Counted from the stretch's first letter, positions 23,716-36,563 are shown. The stretch: 60,000 bases of DNA from Bolinopsis microptera (GCF_026151205.1 NC_087072.1:15540169-15600168); one strand, 5' to 3'. The notes: a model not told the origin generated them from the letters alone. Translations and numbers: made by a program.

Positions 23716-26406
23716 TTATAGTTCCTCCTCACAAGACTCAACAGGTACCACTAAACCGCAAGAGCATTTCTGCACCATCTCTCCGGTAACCTTGTCCTTT
23801 CTGCGGGATCTCACTGGAAACTTGTGCTCGTGACCTTTGCGTACTTTAGTACTGGTGGCATCTCTCATACCCTCATACTTGTCTGATATCTTCTCCTTTA
23901 TCAGCAGAGATCTGATCAGTAACTTCCAGTTGTCGTAAATCCTCTTAGATCGCTTGTCCTGAGGATATCTTTCATTAGAAAAGGGGGCAATTTATACAAA
24001 CTTCATAACACCAATTATTAAGCTTTAAAGTTTCAAAATCAGGACATATCTATTCAAACCACGAGCTCTACACATTTGTCGCTGCCTGCTATACTCTAGT
24101 TCAAGACAATAGTTAAAAATCAAAATAGATTATCAGTGACAATTTACCTCTGCTTTCTGTGATTGAATAGCACTATATTCCACCCACGCATTCCTAAGAG
24201 TCTCGGCATATTCCTCACACACAACTACACCACTCATAACGGGAACAGCTCTGCATCGGGGGAATTCAAATCCAGTACAAGCATGGGCAGCATCTATTTT
24301 AAGTCGTCGTGCCAATGCGTACGACCCAGGTAGATCAACGTGTACTGATTTTTTTGGCAACATCCACGGTTTGAACAGTTCCACATTTCCAAATTCATTA
24401 CGAGGAACCACCCCATTTTCTGCTGTTGGAGCTTTGTACCACTCTGTTTGCCAGTCACCGTAGAGTGGTAAGTCTTTCCATCTGTCATCTCCTGGCCACC
24501 GATCATATAATATCTTATTTTTTACCATCTTGTAAGGAACTTCACCTTCTTTTAAAGCTCTTCCTTCCTTTTTGATGACTATGATCTGCTTCAGGGACTT
24601 CACGTTATCTCGGCTGAACACATTGTGGCCCTTGAAAGTCCCGAGAACTGGAGCATCTTTCGGGTAAATTGCTTCAATCTTCAAATTATCCTTTTCAAGA
24701 GCAAACACAATGTTATGTTTGAATCCTCCTAAACTTTTAGGGAACCCCCTAGCAATCATGATTTCCTTCATCAGCCTGCTCTGTTCTCGTAATGTTACCC
24801 AGTGAGTTGGTTGATCTGCAACAAAACTGTCCCAAAATTCGTAGTTGAGCATTCTTGCTTTGCGGTGTATTTCAGACCATTTCTCAACATATTTAGGGGT
24901 TGAATCTAAAATGATCAGACTGGGTGTTATTGAAACAACGTATCCCTGAGGATTTACATATTTGCTTTCAACAAAGGCATCCTCAGTAACAAGGCCATTT
25001 ACTACATCAATGGCGAGGATTTTATCTCCATCTTTGGCTTCAACCCAATACGATGGGTTTGGGTAAGCTTTGCTCGATAATTTCGTAGACTTGGCGACTT
25101 TTTCTAAGGAGGGCACATAAATTGAACCAACAAAACGAGTTTCAATTCCAAGCACTTGCAGTAAGGCACAAAACCCAGCAGCATACACATGCTCATGTGT
25201 GGTTTCTAAGGATGTGATAAATTTCATGAATGAATGTGAGGAGGTGTCTTTAAGATTCTTTGTATCTTCATTCTGCTGCAAACGAAAGTGGTTACGGTAC
25301 CAATCCAACAATGCTGTCAGGAATTGTTCTAATTTTTTCTTTGCATCATGGTGCTTTTCAGGGACAAGGGAAAGAAGTAAGCCCTGAAACAAAGGTTTTC
25401 TAGTGTATTGAGTGATATTTTGGAGGAATGCTACACCAAGAACAAGAGAACATTGTTCTAAACATGAATCTCTATCCTTTAGACATCTGTTAGTAAATCT
25501 TCTAATTTCTTTTTCAGCATCAGACAGTTGCTCTGTCTTCACCTTCTTGGGTATTGCCTCTTCTTCACTTTTAACAGTGTTCTTTTTTCTCTTTCTCGAT
25601 TTTGCTTCTGGTTGTGCTTCAGAATTTTTTATCTTCTTTTTAGGGCTAGCCTCAAAATCAGGGTCAGAGTTTTCTGTTATTTTCCGCTTTCTCTGTCTAG
25701 TCTTCAAAGATTTCTTTTCTGGGGAGAGCTTGGCAGCGGTTTTAACTTGCTCCCAATCACCCTCAGAATCAGAGTCGTTCTTATCTTTGGCAGTAGAGGA
25801 TTCACAGGCCATCAGCATATCCATGACATTGCCCACCTCTGAGTTCTTTGGTGGAGTTGTATTTTGCTGGACAGCCTGATCTCTGTACTCATCAGTTGCT
25901 ATGACCTTTTCCTCTACCGACTCTTTATTTGTAAAAACATCCATCATGTCATCTTCAGATTCGGAAGCAGATGCCTCTTCCTTTACACAGACTAACTGCG
26001 AAGGTTTGATAGGAGGTTTTACTTCATGAGATGTCCCCTCTTCTATCTTGATTTTAGATTCTGTGGCTTCTTCAAAATCTGAGTCACTTTCTGACTGTAC
26101 TGGTTTACTTTTAGGAGCCTTTATTTTAGGAGCCTTACCTTTCCTCTGAGGTAATGCTCTTGATTTTTTTGAAGGTGTTTTATGTTGCTTTGATTTAAGT
26201 GTTTCGCTTTCCGAGTCTTCAGCGCTAGAGTCTTCAGCGCTAGATTCCTCCTTCATGCTAACTTGCTTCTGTGGCCTCTTTCGGAGGACTCGTTTATTTG
26301 ACATCATAGATTGCAATTGTTGAGGATCGTTTTCTTTGTTGATATCTTTGGGTTCAGCAGTTATTTTACTGGGCTGTGGTCTTTTCAAAGGCCGTTTTCT
26401 TGCCAT
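23716..26406 (-). CDS. XPC: XPC/Rad4 DNA damage-recognition protein
   Basis: Two coding exons (24148-26406 and 23716-23958; intron 189 bp, phase 0) give an 833-residue protein, somewhat shorter than human XPC (940). Residues 1-300 are disordered and highly charged, with SDSDFEEA, SDSEGDWEQV and basic KRKK-type nuclear signals. Residues 300-530 form the transglutaminase-like domain (RCLKDRDSCLEQCSLVLG; YWVEAKDGDKILAIDVVNG near 453). BHD1-BHD2 follow at about 535-645 (THWVTLREQ, VLGTFKGHNVFSRDNVK) and BHD3 at 650-730 (YGDWQTEWYKAP, VPRNEFGNVELFKPWMLP). The C-terminal 80 residues keep the DKRSKRIYDNWKLLIRSLLI helix, then end in a CSCG motif. It should sense helix distortion with RAD23 and recruit TFIIH in global-genome excision repair. 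The catalytic triad of transglutaminases is not expected in this family. Confidence 0.97.
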
Positions 26407-27060
26407 TATCTTCTCTCTTTCAATTCCTCGTCTAGCATCTTAACCTTAAATATAATTGGAGTTGGTTACGCTGTCGTTGATCCCAACTATAAATTAAGAC
26501 CATACAGTTGCACGCTAATTCAGTTGCAGCAAAAAATACAGGGACATATTTCTTCGAATCTAGTTAGTCTGAAAGTAAGACAAAATTACTCAGATTTAAT
26601 CAATGTTTTATTATCGTAATTTACGTATCGAACAGATAATATCACAAATCATCAGTTTACAGCAAACCTTCCAAAAATAACACAAAACGATAAAAAGCTG
26701 TGCAAAAGCACGTAATACCTACATATTTACAATTGAAAGGAAAATTAGAATGTAGGTGAGCCACATGCAAAAGTGCTTTAACTTCTATAAAGCTTTCTAT
26801 AAATTTTCTATAAATTTTTGCTATGAATATAAAATGCAAATTAAGAACTGTTAAAAATATACAACGTACATTTAAATACACTGTGGTCAAATATTTTAAA
26901 GAATCTTCTTCTAGAAAACATACAATCTTGATTTTAAGCTCTCTCTTTTTTCACAGTTCATGCTTTGGAGCGTATGAGAAAGTGTGTGAACGATTAAAAA
27001 TTCAAAAAAGAAGGTTTAAAACAGAGTGCCGGCAACAAGCCAGCTACTGAATAACATTTA
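26407..27060. other. spacer between XPC and the Ras-like gene
   Basis: XPC 5' flank and the 3' flank of the Ras-like gene, both transcribed from the minus strand. No supported exon. Confidence 0.5.
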
Positions 27061-28115
27061 TCATTTATGCAGCACCTTTTGCAGCACCTTGGTATTTATA
27101 CTATGCACACTTGTTCTGCTCGGGGCCTTTCTCATACTGTTAGAAGAACTTCCACCCAACTGAAAGTGCTGCAGCATCTGGTCAATGCAATCGTCTATTT
27201 CGATCTTACTTATGTTATTGAGTCTCCAGTCTGGTGTTATAGATGGTATTGAGGAGTTGCTGTCGGATGATTGCTGAAATTTTATCATTTACAGTTTAAT
27301 TGATCTGAGATGAACCTAATAAAGAGAAAATCACATAATGAGCCAAAACAGAAAATTCATGACATAACGTTTACCTTTAATGAGCTGTAGTTAGCTGCAC
27401 AATTAGATCTGTTTTCTACAATGAATATCATCGGTTTCTTCCCTTGCAATTGCTCAGTGTTTATTTCATTTCTCAAGAATTCTACCTTGTCCAGTGATTC
27501 TTCATTTTTGGCATCGTATATTAGCATCACCACATCTGCAATCTTTTCATTACTTAATAGTTTATCATATTGGTAGGTAATGCTACTGTAAGGAAGCAAA
27601 AAATGTGATCATTTTTAACATGTCAAAACAGCTTATAATTAACAACCTGCTATTATAATAGTAGCACCCTTTTAAATGAAATACAGGACAAGGTATATCA
27701 ATAATAATAGGGGGGAGATCATGGATTTACACTTACATTATAATAGCGGAATCTAGTTCTACGGTCATCAGGGTCATTCGAAATGATGGCACCAGAAGTG
27801 TCCCAAAAGTGCAGGTAGATTGTTCCTTTTCCTTTGTTCCTTGATTGTTCCTTTTCCTTTTCCTGAGAGGCATGTATTTATAAATAATTTAAGTTGCTCA
27901 AAATGTCTATTTCAAGAGAAATTCAAACCAACTACATATTTAAAGAATAGTTTATCCTCTTGTTAGGAATTGTTACAAACCTCTAATAATTTAATGTATA
28001 CATCTTCGGAGGTTGGTCGGTAATCTGCAGGCGGTCTGCCATAAACATACATCATAGCTATTGCAGACTTTCCGACCTGTTTGTCTCCCATCATTACAAT
28101 TTTGTAAAACGGCAT
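27061..28115 (-). CDS. divergent Ras-like small GTPase
   Basis: Four exons: 27981-28115, 27737-27862, about 27375-27585 and 27061-27273, for roughly 227 residues. G1 is intact (GDKQVGKSAIAMM at 10-22), then a switch-I-like DYRPTSEDVY, a Lys/Glu-rich insert (EKEKEQSRNKGKG), G3 WDTSG, an odd loop SNDPDDRRTRFRYY and the strand ADVVMLIYDAKNEES. The place where G4 NKxD is expected reads VENRSN, so the guanine-specifying Asp is missing. The tail is Ser-rich and ends VLQKVLHK with no CAAX box. Exon 1 and 2 phases agree, but exon 2 (phase 0) and exon 3 (needs phase 2) do not, so a micro-exon or an indel is missing from my model. Family membership is clear; the subfamily is not. Confidence 0.8.
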
Positions 28116-30628
28116 GGCTTCACCAAGTTATTGTTGTGACTACCCCAAGTTTTACATAACCTGTAAAATATAATGATATTTACAAATTTGTACTCAATAG
28201 GCACGTGAAAGTAATCAAAAAACTTCCAGAAATGGTGGGGTAGGAGAACCATGGAACTCGTTTTATGTTTTTTTGAAAAGTTGTATAAGAGAAACTGCCT
28301 TTAGGGCTCAATATAAAATAGAAATGCTTAATTTGGTTGGAATTTGAGCTAGAAAATATGGCTTATAGCAAAAACACTAGACAGTGGTCCAGGTAGGAGA
28401 TTTTCATGAAGTTTATACCAACAACCATCAATAAAATAAGCCAATTGCTGTAATAGACGTGCATACCAATGGATGAAATGATATTGCAATATCATTTGTA
28501 TACTGTGGTTGAATGACAACTTACTAAACTAGAAAAATGAACGTTGGGGAAGAAACTTGATTTTTTGGCAGGGCCCCTCCTCATTAAATCTTTAATCACG
28601 TTTCTGATCATTCAGCTGATTTGACCAAGGAGACATGCCACAGATGTGTAATTTCGCATAGACCCAATGGATCCTTAGCTACTCCGTAGGCTAGGTGACA
28701 TTGGGATTCATGATCATATCCTGGAACTTCCACTCAAAAAGCGGAATCTCCAACTACTTCGACTAGCTGTGTCCTGCAGTATGTGTCTTACAGACTGGTA
28801 TACTTCCTCTGAGACAAGGATACAAAGATACAAAATTATAATTACTTTCATTAAGGAAAACAAAATGTAAATTTGAATGGAAATTTAGGCTCTTATAGTA
28901 AGCTGCATTTTTCGTTCACAGAGAGAGAATTCCATGATATGGTGTACAGGAATAGCAGCAAATTTGGGGAAACTGGGTGGACATTGACTTTTTTCGCACA
29001 ATTTGAGTATGTTAAAAATGCTAAGTACCAAACAAAATGCTAAGTACCAAACAACAAGTGGGAGGTGGATCGTTGGTATACCATTAAATCGATTTAACAT
29101 CGCAATTCCAGTCGCAAGCCTGGGACCACTACTAGCATAGTCACAACATCTACAAAGCTGCCATATAGCCTGACTGACAATTTTCTCGACTGATTGACAA
29201 TGTTTCTTCTTTTCCCCATTTAGAATACAAAGATTAGTACATTTTAGCTTATGATTAATATTATATTTTTTCCTATAGTTTACCTAGATTGACTTCAACA
29301 TGATGTTGCAGCTCATTGTGATTAATCTCAATGTTGGAGTGATGTTTTTCTGGTGCACAAAACACTGCAGTACGGTTCGGTTATGTTGAATAATTGTGGT
29401 TAATGGATCCTCTATGTGGGTACTTTGGTGGTTAAAATACCAGTTTTAGGGTTACCATTTTGAGATATGATATTATGAACTGAGTAGTCATTATATTGAG
29501 ATCATCTCATTAAAACTATTACAAAAGTTTTAAAACCTCATTGGGGGCATTCTGTGGTCCTAATGGTGGTTCAATTGAAGATGAACGGTGAGCAATAAAT
29601 GTTGCTCTGATTATAGATGTATAGTGGTGGTTATTCATTTGTGCATGGGTGATAAATTTTCATCACAAATGTGCAATTTAATAGTATGGTTGATTGAGGT
29701 GGTTAATATTTGTAAAAAGTACTAAAAAGGTGGTTAAAATGTCAAAATTTGTTGTTAACCACCAATCAAAACATTAGTAATGATTTTAGTCAACATTTTA
29801 TGGTCAACTAAGGACATTTCAAGGGTCTTGATAAAAGTTATCGAGAAATGTTGTCATAAAAGTGGTTAAAAGGCTACATTACTTGCTAGGCTGTTGAACG
29901 AGGCATCTATTAAAGTGAAAATTAACCACAATATGAACTTCAGATAATGGTTTGCTTTCCAATTGAGTGTATATTTGTTTGCAAATGCATAATTCAATGA
30001 AACAAGAAATTTCAATGAAACAAGAAATTTAATTTTAGCACATTTTACAGAATAAAAAGATGTAAAACAATTCATAAAATATAATGCCCATTTGGTGTAT
30101 GACTTTTTGTCCTTGACTGCTAGTTTGGTTTTGGAAGGACAGGTAACTAACGGGGCAAGGAATGCGCGTGCCTGAAAGCTTTTGCACACACCGAAACGCT
30201 AGTTCAGTTAGGTTTTTAGAGACAGGGCTCATTTTAGGACTAGAAGAAATTTGTTAGTAGACATTAGGGGTTCTGTTTATAGTTGTTACTATAGGTTGCA
30301 GTCTTGTTGTGACAAAAAGTCTACACTAAAAAATGCTTTAGTTTATATTGTGTGGTTCAAGGATATAAAATGTGGCTTCAAGGTGGATATTAAAGAGCTT
30401 GCGAAAGATTATGGCCTTTGTATCAATGGTTATAATAAGCTATAAATATCTTAAACTATACAGTGCTAATTAAAAATTTCTTTATACTTCATTCTCAGAT
30501 TAGATTTAAAAATTCAAAAAATATACATTTATTTTATTAATACCTTCTCACACATTCTTTACTCACAGGACAAGACTTGGAAAACAGTAGCCTAGAGGAA
30601 TTTAATTGAGATGTGTGTGAACAGCCAG
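28116..30628. other. gene-free stretch with GGTGGTTAA motifs
   Basis: No exon recognised. A 20-bp ATGCTAAGTACCAAACAA duplication lies near 29017-29055. From about 29390 to 29870 the motif GTGGTTAA or GGTGGTTAAAAT recurs seven or more times, in a block that continues on the far side of the LINE at 30.6-32.7 kb. Confidence 0.5.
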
Positions 30629-32668
30629 TTATAATGTTTGGAAAATAATATTTGTGCAGTCAAAATCTTTTACGGTCCAATCAAGCAGGGCGTGGTTATG
30701 CTGATTGGCTAATAGCGCACTTTTAAGTTTTCCTCGCAAGCACATTACACTAGTAGTAAAGTCAGTCATTCTGAACTTTGGGGTTAAAATGTTAAAAATT
30801 TTGGTTGACCTAGTGTTGTGGTTGTCAGGTGGGTCTACCTGACAGATAAGAAGGCAGGGTTTCCTCGACGAACATGTGTAACCCTCATATAGGGATATTG
30901 GAGCACGGAATTTCATTATCTTGTAGAGCTCGAGGTAACTGTGGTATGTATAGAGATTTTGTATAGCTAGAATATTATTATGCTTGAATATCGGTTTGGT
31001 GTGTTCTTTTATGAAAAATTTTTGGTCAAGTTTCTGGTGTCCTATAGGCCTAGTACGTGCACAAGTCTTAAACTTATCAAGGTACGCCAGCCTATCACCA
31101 AATAGTACTCTGAGACAGTACTTCTGAGCAGTAAATATTGAGCTTATACGTTGCTTAGCTGCCCCACCCCATACAGATATACAGTAGGAAAGATGTGATT
31201 CGAACAGAGTATAATATAATTGTTGATGTAGAAATTCTGGAAGGGAGCAGCGAAGTCTACATAAAGTGGATGTGGAATGATTTAGGGTTCGCTTAAGAGC
31301 TTTAATGTGATCTTCCCATGATAGGTTCTCGTCAATTATAACACCCAGAAACTTTGCGGATGAAACCTTTTTGATTGGATAGTTGTCTATAGTTAGTACA
31401 GGTTCAGGGTGTGATAAAATCTCTGACTTAGAACCTGCCATGTTGGGTTTGAAGTGTATGTAGCAGCACTTGGACATGTTTATATGTAACTTATTCGCTC
31501 TCATATAAGACTGTAATGATGACAAAAGCTCATTTCCTCGTTCATATGCCTCACGTTTTGTTTTGCCGACAACAAATATATTAGTATCATCAGCAAAGGT
31601 AACAAATGATCCTAGTTTAGAACTGTTTGTGATGTCGTTCATATAAAGAAGAAATAGGAGAGGTCCAAGAATTGAACCCTGTGGGACACCAAATTGAATA
31701 GATAGGGTATCTGATTTTTCTCCTACAACTTCAGTGTATTGTTGCCTGTTTGTTAAGTAGCTTTTTATGAGGTTATTTGCAACTCCTCTCACTCCACATC
31801 CCTCTAATTTTATAAGAAGTGTTGAATGATCGATGGTGTCAAAAGCTTTGCTAAGGTCAATGAATATTCCTAAAACATGATTCTTAAGTTTAAGAGATTT
31901 CGTAATTAAATCTACAGAGTAATTGACTGCATGCGATGTAGAGTGAGATTTCCTAAATCCAAACTGTGTCTTCGATATAACTCCCTGGGAGCTAACAAAT
32001 CCGTATATTCTAGAATATATGAGCTTTTCAAAGATCTTACCGAAGACGGACAGTGTGGAGATAGGACGGTAGTTCTCGATTTCTTCTGGGTTACCTTTCT
32101 TATATACAGGTGTTATTTTACCAGTTTTCAGGACATCAGGAAATATACCTTGGGTCATAAGGATATTGAAGTAATTCGATAATACAGGTGCAATTACATG
32201 AGATGACTTTTTTATTACACTTATGGGAATGTCACTGGCTTTACCATTTTCGAACTCTCTTATGATTTTCAATATTTCGTTCGAGGAGCAATCTTCTAAC
32301 CTAATATTTTTTTCATTTCTTGGGTTCAGGAAGTCATAGAAAGTTTTCATGGGTAATATAGGCAGGCCATTAGATAGATTATTCAGTGTCTCATTCAGCT
32401 TTGGTGCAATAGAGACAAACCAAGCATTGAATCCATTAGCAATTGCTCTTCTATCAACTATTCTTTGGTTATCAATGATAAATGGGGGCTTGGTTTGCCT
32501 CTTCTTTTTGCCTCTGAGTTCGTTAATAATTTGCCAGGTTTTCTTGCTGTTTTCACAGTTGTTTAGAATTTCGTTACAGTAATGCCAACGTTTGGCAGCT
32601 TTAATGATAGCTTTGAGCATCCTACGATAATCACTAAATACTTGGTATATAATTGACCCAAAGTTCAT
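30629..32668 (-). mobile_element. LINE (non-LTR retrotransposon) with intact RT frame, 5'-truncated
   Basis: Uninterrupted frame of 679 residues. It opens with the ISKAAKRWHY/NSKKTWQIINELRG region that follows the endonuclease in CR1/L2/Jockey-type ORF2 proteins. Next comes reverse transcriptase: KTGKITPVYKKG and NYRPIS (about 182-204), GFRKSHST (237), FIDLSKAFDTIDH (269-281), FGVPQGSILGPLLFLLYMND (326-345) and the catalytic FADDT (358-362). The thumb region and a C-terminal LSYCISVWGGAAK block follow. The apurinic-type endonuclease domain is absent, so the copy is 5'-truncated as is usual for LINEs, yet the remaining frame has no stop, which suggests a young insertion. It sits within the GGTGGTTAA-motif block. 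Confidence 0.95.
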
Positions 32669-33056
32669 GCATTCTGATCAATGTGCAGATAAGGTGGTTA
32701 AAATGTCTCGAAAATACCCTATATTTGCACTAATAGGACCATTTTTAGAGCACATATTAGCTTTGTAAAGCTATAGCTGGCCATGCTGCATTATCTAGAT
32801 ATAACTACCAGCTCATTTATATGACCAAAAATATTGCTAAGTCCTGTGTTGCATCCAGCATGGTTAATAAAGGTCTAGAATTGACCTAAACCAATTTTTT
32901 TGGTCGTTTTAACCGCCATACAGCCACACATTTTGTTGCATTATCATTAAAATCACTTATGATCTTTCAGCTATCTCTCATAATCAAATATCAAAAAAAA
33001 TAAGGCACCAAAAGTTCGGATGTTGCTGAACAATGGTTAATTTGTGATGGCTTCTG

Positions 33057-33449
33057 TTGACCGAACGTCCAAAATCAACACGCTTTAACCACATATCATT
33101 GAGGCCACGTCTAAGGTTTTATGGTATCGGGACCATAACTCACTATGGCTCTGAAACATGGACTGTCAGCCAGACCCTCGCAAAACGTATTGATAGATGT
33201 TATACGAGAATGCTAAGGATGGCACTTAACATTGACTGGAAAGAGCGGCAGACTAACGCCAAGGTGTATGGACACCTCATCAGAGCATCTGATAAGATAG
33301 CTGCACGGAGGATGAGACTCGCAGGTCATTTAGCCAGACATGAAGAACTTCTCATTAACTTCTCTTCTGGGAACCCCTTCAAGGACATCGTCGAAGGGGA
33401 AGACCACACCTCACATATATTGGGGCTTGACGACTGCGAAGAAGATTAA
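33057..33449 (+). mobile_element. LINE 3' fragment (second family)
   Basis: A 130-codon frame with YGSETWTVSQTLAKRIDRCY and RMLRMALNIDWKERQTNAKVY, then RRMRLAGHLARHEE. This is the conserved C-terminal region after RT in many non-LTR elements. Nothing upstream encodes RT, so it is a dead remnant. Confidence 0.85.
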
Positions 33450-33576
33450 CAAACTCGTGCTGGATAGACAGATTTGGAAAAAAACTATCCCTGTTCGGAC
33501 GTTGAAGCCGCCCTAAGTCGAGTCGAGTGTGCCATACCAGGCGGTTAAGTATACATGCACACGCGTTATACACCAT

Positions 33577-34277
33577 AATAAAATTAGAATTATTAGAAAA
33601 AAAAGAAATTATTCAAACAATATACACATAATATAACAATAACACTATAAAATTTCTATATAGAAATTCAATAAAAAATCTTAGAAAATTTCATAAAAAC
33701 CCTTTGTTGTAGTAGTAAAAGTAGCCAATTCAATTTGTTGGCTCTAAATTAATATCTAAATCTGATATCTTAACTATACTACCACTTTTTGTCCCTCTTT
33801 CTCCTCGAAGAGCAATAATTGTCGTTCTTAATGAGTCAAATCTTATTCTTTTCCTGATAAAAGTCATCGCTTCACTACACCATAATATAAACATATAAAC
33901 CACTCCACAGACCACATTTATTAACTTTTTAAATTTCCTTCTTCAACTATGTGTCAATGAACCATTATTCATGTTCAATAATGACCATCAATTTTAACTG
34001 CAATACTCATATCTTCACTGTAGCAAGGGTTTGGGTGTTTGAAGTATGACTAAATGTCCATTTAACAAGAATTGCGCCCGTTGTTTCGTTTTGGCGGACG
34101 CTAGATTTCCGTTCACTATATTTATAAATATAAGCTCTAATCAGCTCACAGCATAATAATAATATACACATAGTACACTATACTACGAGTACGTATGCCA
34201 CGTACAAATTGGGCTCATTACCTAATACTATACATTAATTAATACACTCACGCCGCGCATTTATTGACATGCTAGCT
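33577..34277. other. gene-free spacer
   Basis: AT-rich with no element boundary or exon that I can support. Confidence 0.4.
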
Positions 34278-35816
34278 ATATGGTCAAGTTCGGAGACAAC
34301 CTGTACATTTTTTACTTTTTTAGAAGTGTGTGGTGGAGCCAGCTCAACACAGACTGAAACTCCCTGAATATATGGCTGACAAGACATTTTTCAGGACTTT
34401 CTCTGAGTAAAAAAAAAATTAAAAGGTTGAACGGTTGAGCAGATACAGGTGGTATTAAACAAACCCTTAAAAGGTGGAGATTTAAGGTGGAGACTGGCTC
34501 TGGTTGAAGAAACTTTTGATTAAGGTGGAAAAGGTTATTGGTAACACAAACTACATCAAATTTGCAATCTGATGGTTTTATCAATATTTTATTTAAGTGC
34601 TCAACCGAGGTGGAGAAATTAAATGCACTTTTCAAAGCTGCTCAACCGGGGGTGGAGAAAGGTTTAGAGAGTTCTAGGTTAGCTAGAAAGTTGCGTCTCG
34701 GCCTTTTCTACTTCCCGTTAAATTTTGTTTTTTCCATTGACGCTCAACAGGGTGGAGATCTTTTATTAAGAAACAGTAAAAAGCCTGTCAAACATGCCTA
34801 AATTCATTGGTTTTATCACTAATTCTAATCTGCTCTGTTAACTGCTACTGTAGGGGATCATAAAACTGTTACCCCTTCTGTCTTAAAGCAAAGTGTTCTA
34901 GCAAATGAAAAAACTATCAAAGTTGTGAAAAGGTACTCAACAAGGTGGAGAAATTGTTGATTAAACATTAAAACATTAAAAAATGCATTAAAACTGGCCC
35001 CACCGGGTTGAGTTGAGCTTTGGCAGTTGATTTCTGGAAGAAATAACATTGGGTGACCCTTTAGCATGTATACAACTCATCAAACTAGCCATCAACCACT
35101 CAACCGCGGTGGAGAACCTTGACTTCTGAGGTCAAATTTACGCCCAAATTTGCCAAATTTGAGTCTCCACCTATGTTGAGTGTACTTTTCAGCAAGGATG
35201 CCTTGTAATATGAGTTGGTTGATGATTTAGAATCATTGGTATTGCAAATGGACTGCCACAGTCACTCTACAGCTCCTAAACTACAGAATAACAGATTTTG
35301 AACTGCATGTTATGCTGTCTCCACCTCGGTTGAGCCGATTCTGAGGATCCTATTCTATGAAATATGATTGGTATAACCCATAATTTTAAATATTAGGACT
35401 TTGGAGCAATTAAAAAGCATGAGAGGGTTAGTTCTAGTCACTTATATTAGCTCATGTAGTCAGTGAGCTGCTCCACCTGTGTTGAGCAGACAAACCTGCT
35501 CAACCGGCACTTTTTGAGTACCCACCTGTCTTACGTAACTTTAAATTGTGAAATTTGGAGTAAATATTTTTTTCATAAGTGATTTACAGCTCCTTCATTT
35601 TTGTAATTTTCAGGTGGCCACTGTCTCCACCCAGGTTGAGTTATTTAAATTTTGAACCCAGATATCATTATAGAAAGGTTTGGAGTATAATATCTGAAGA
35701 GCCTGTACCCCTTGGACTTTCAGAGGAATTATAATTAATTTTACCGTTTATGGCAGTGAAATGAGTGTAATTAGTGACTGATTTTATGTACAGGTTGTCT
35801 CCGAACTTGACCATAT
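34278..35816. mobile_element. 1.54-kb TIR element with mirrored internal motifs
   Basis: Perfect 29-bp terminal inverted repeats at 34278-34306 and 35788-35816 (outer part ATATGGTCAAGTTCGGAGAC). The left half carries CTCAACCGAGGTGGAGA-type motifs near 34602, 34641, 34742, 34925 and 35098. The right half carries their reverse complement (CTCCACC..GGTTGAG) near 35165, 35321, 35471 and 35627. No transposase frame. The mirrored subterminal motifs resemble transposase-binding arrays of cut-and-paste elements. A TA or TATA target duplication is possible but not distinct. Confidence 0.75.
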
Positions 35817-36391
35817 ACATCATATCTCCGCAAGCAATACTCGCGCGCTGCACTGCGCGCTAGTTGTCATGGTAACTAACGAAAGGACGGACGACATATT
35901 TAAACCCACCTATCTCGTTCTCCAAAATCCACGTTTTTCTGCAAAAACGTCCATTCGTAACCTTTCACTATTGTCTTTTTACAAAAGAGTGTGAACGGAA
36001 AAAATCAGTCATATTTCGACTACTTAACCACCTAACTCAGCACCAAAATGTTCTGGGATTTTTTTTTGTTGCATTATCATGAAACTATGACATTTTGGAC
36101 CTATGTAATTATTCAGATTACTAGAATTCATAATCTGTGATTTTTAAGGGGTGGTTCGGTCAAATGCTTCAAAGTTTGTATCACGTGATGACCCGACCCC
36201 CACTCACCACTGTCGCTTCACTATAATCTTCGACGATACAGGGGGAGCAACGTATGACAATTCAAAGTCTAGTGCATAGTGGTATATTTCTAAGTTTCCC
36301 CAGATCAGATTAGCGCAAATTATTATTCTTACTTCGCATCGAAGTAAAAATGCCGACGAGATCGTTACTTTGTTAATTCGTTACATGAAGA

Positions 36392-36563
36392 CCAGGCTAT
36401 TATGTTCATAAAGATTTGGCGGAATGACAGGCTGGGCACCGCGGCCGCCCAGTAATTAATTCGCAGCATAACAATCTGGAAGGGTTGACATCGTCAATCT
36501 TACTGAGCGGCGCTCAGCCTGTCATTCCGCCGCCGACTCTTTATTATGAACATAATAGTCTGG
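36392..36563. repeat. 172-bp inverted-repeat element
   Basis: Arms CCAGGCTATTATGTTCATAA (left) and its near complement ending in ATAATAGTCTGG (right), each also containing GGCGGAATGACAGGCTG or its complement. GC-rich centre. Non-coding MITE-like unit. Pieces of the same sequence (GGAATGACAGCAGACAGG) recur just right of the large fold-back element at about 40460. Confidence 0.65.

Noticed and set aside
25412-25879. 155-codon plus-strand frame
   Set aside because: Antisense shadow of the XPC acidic/basic region.
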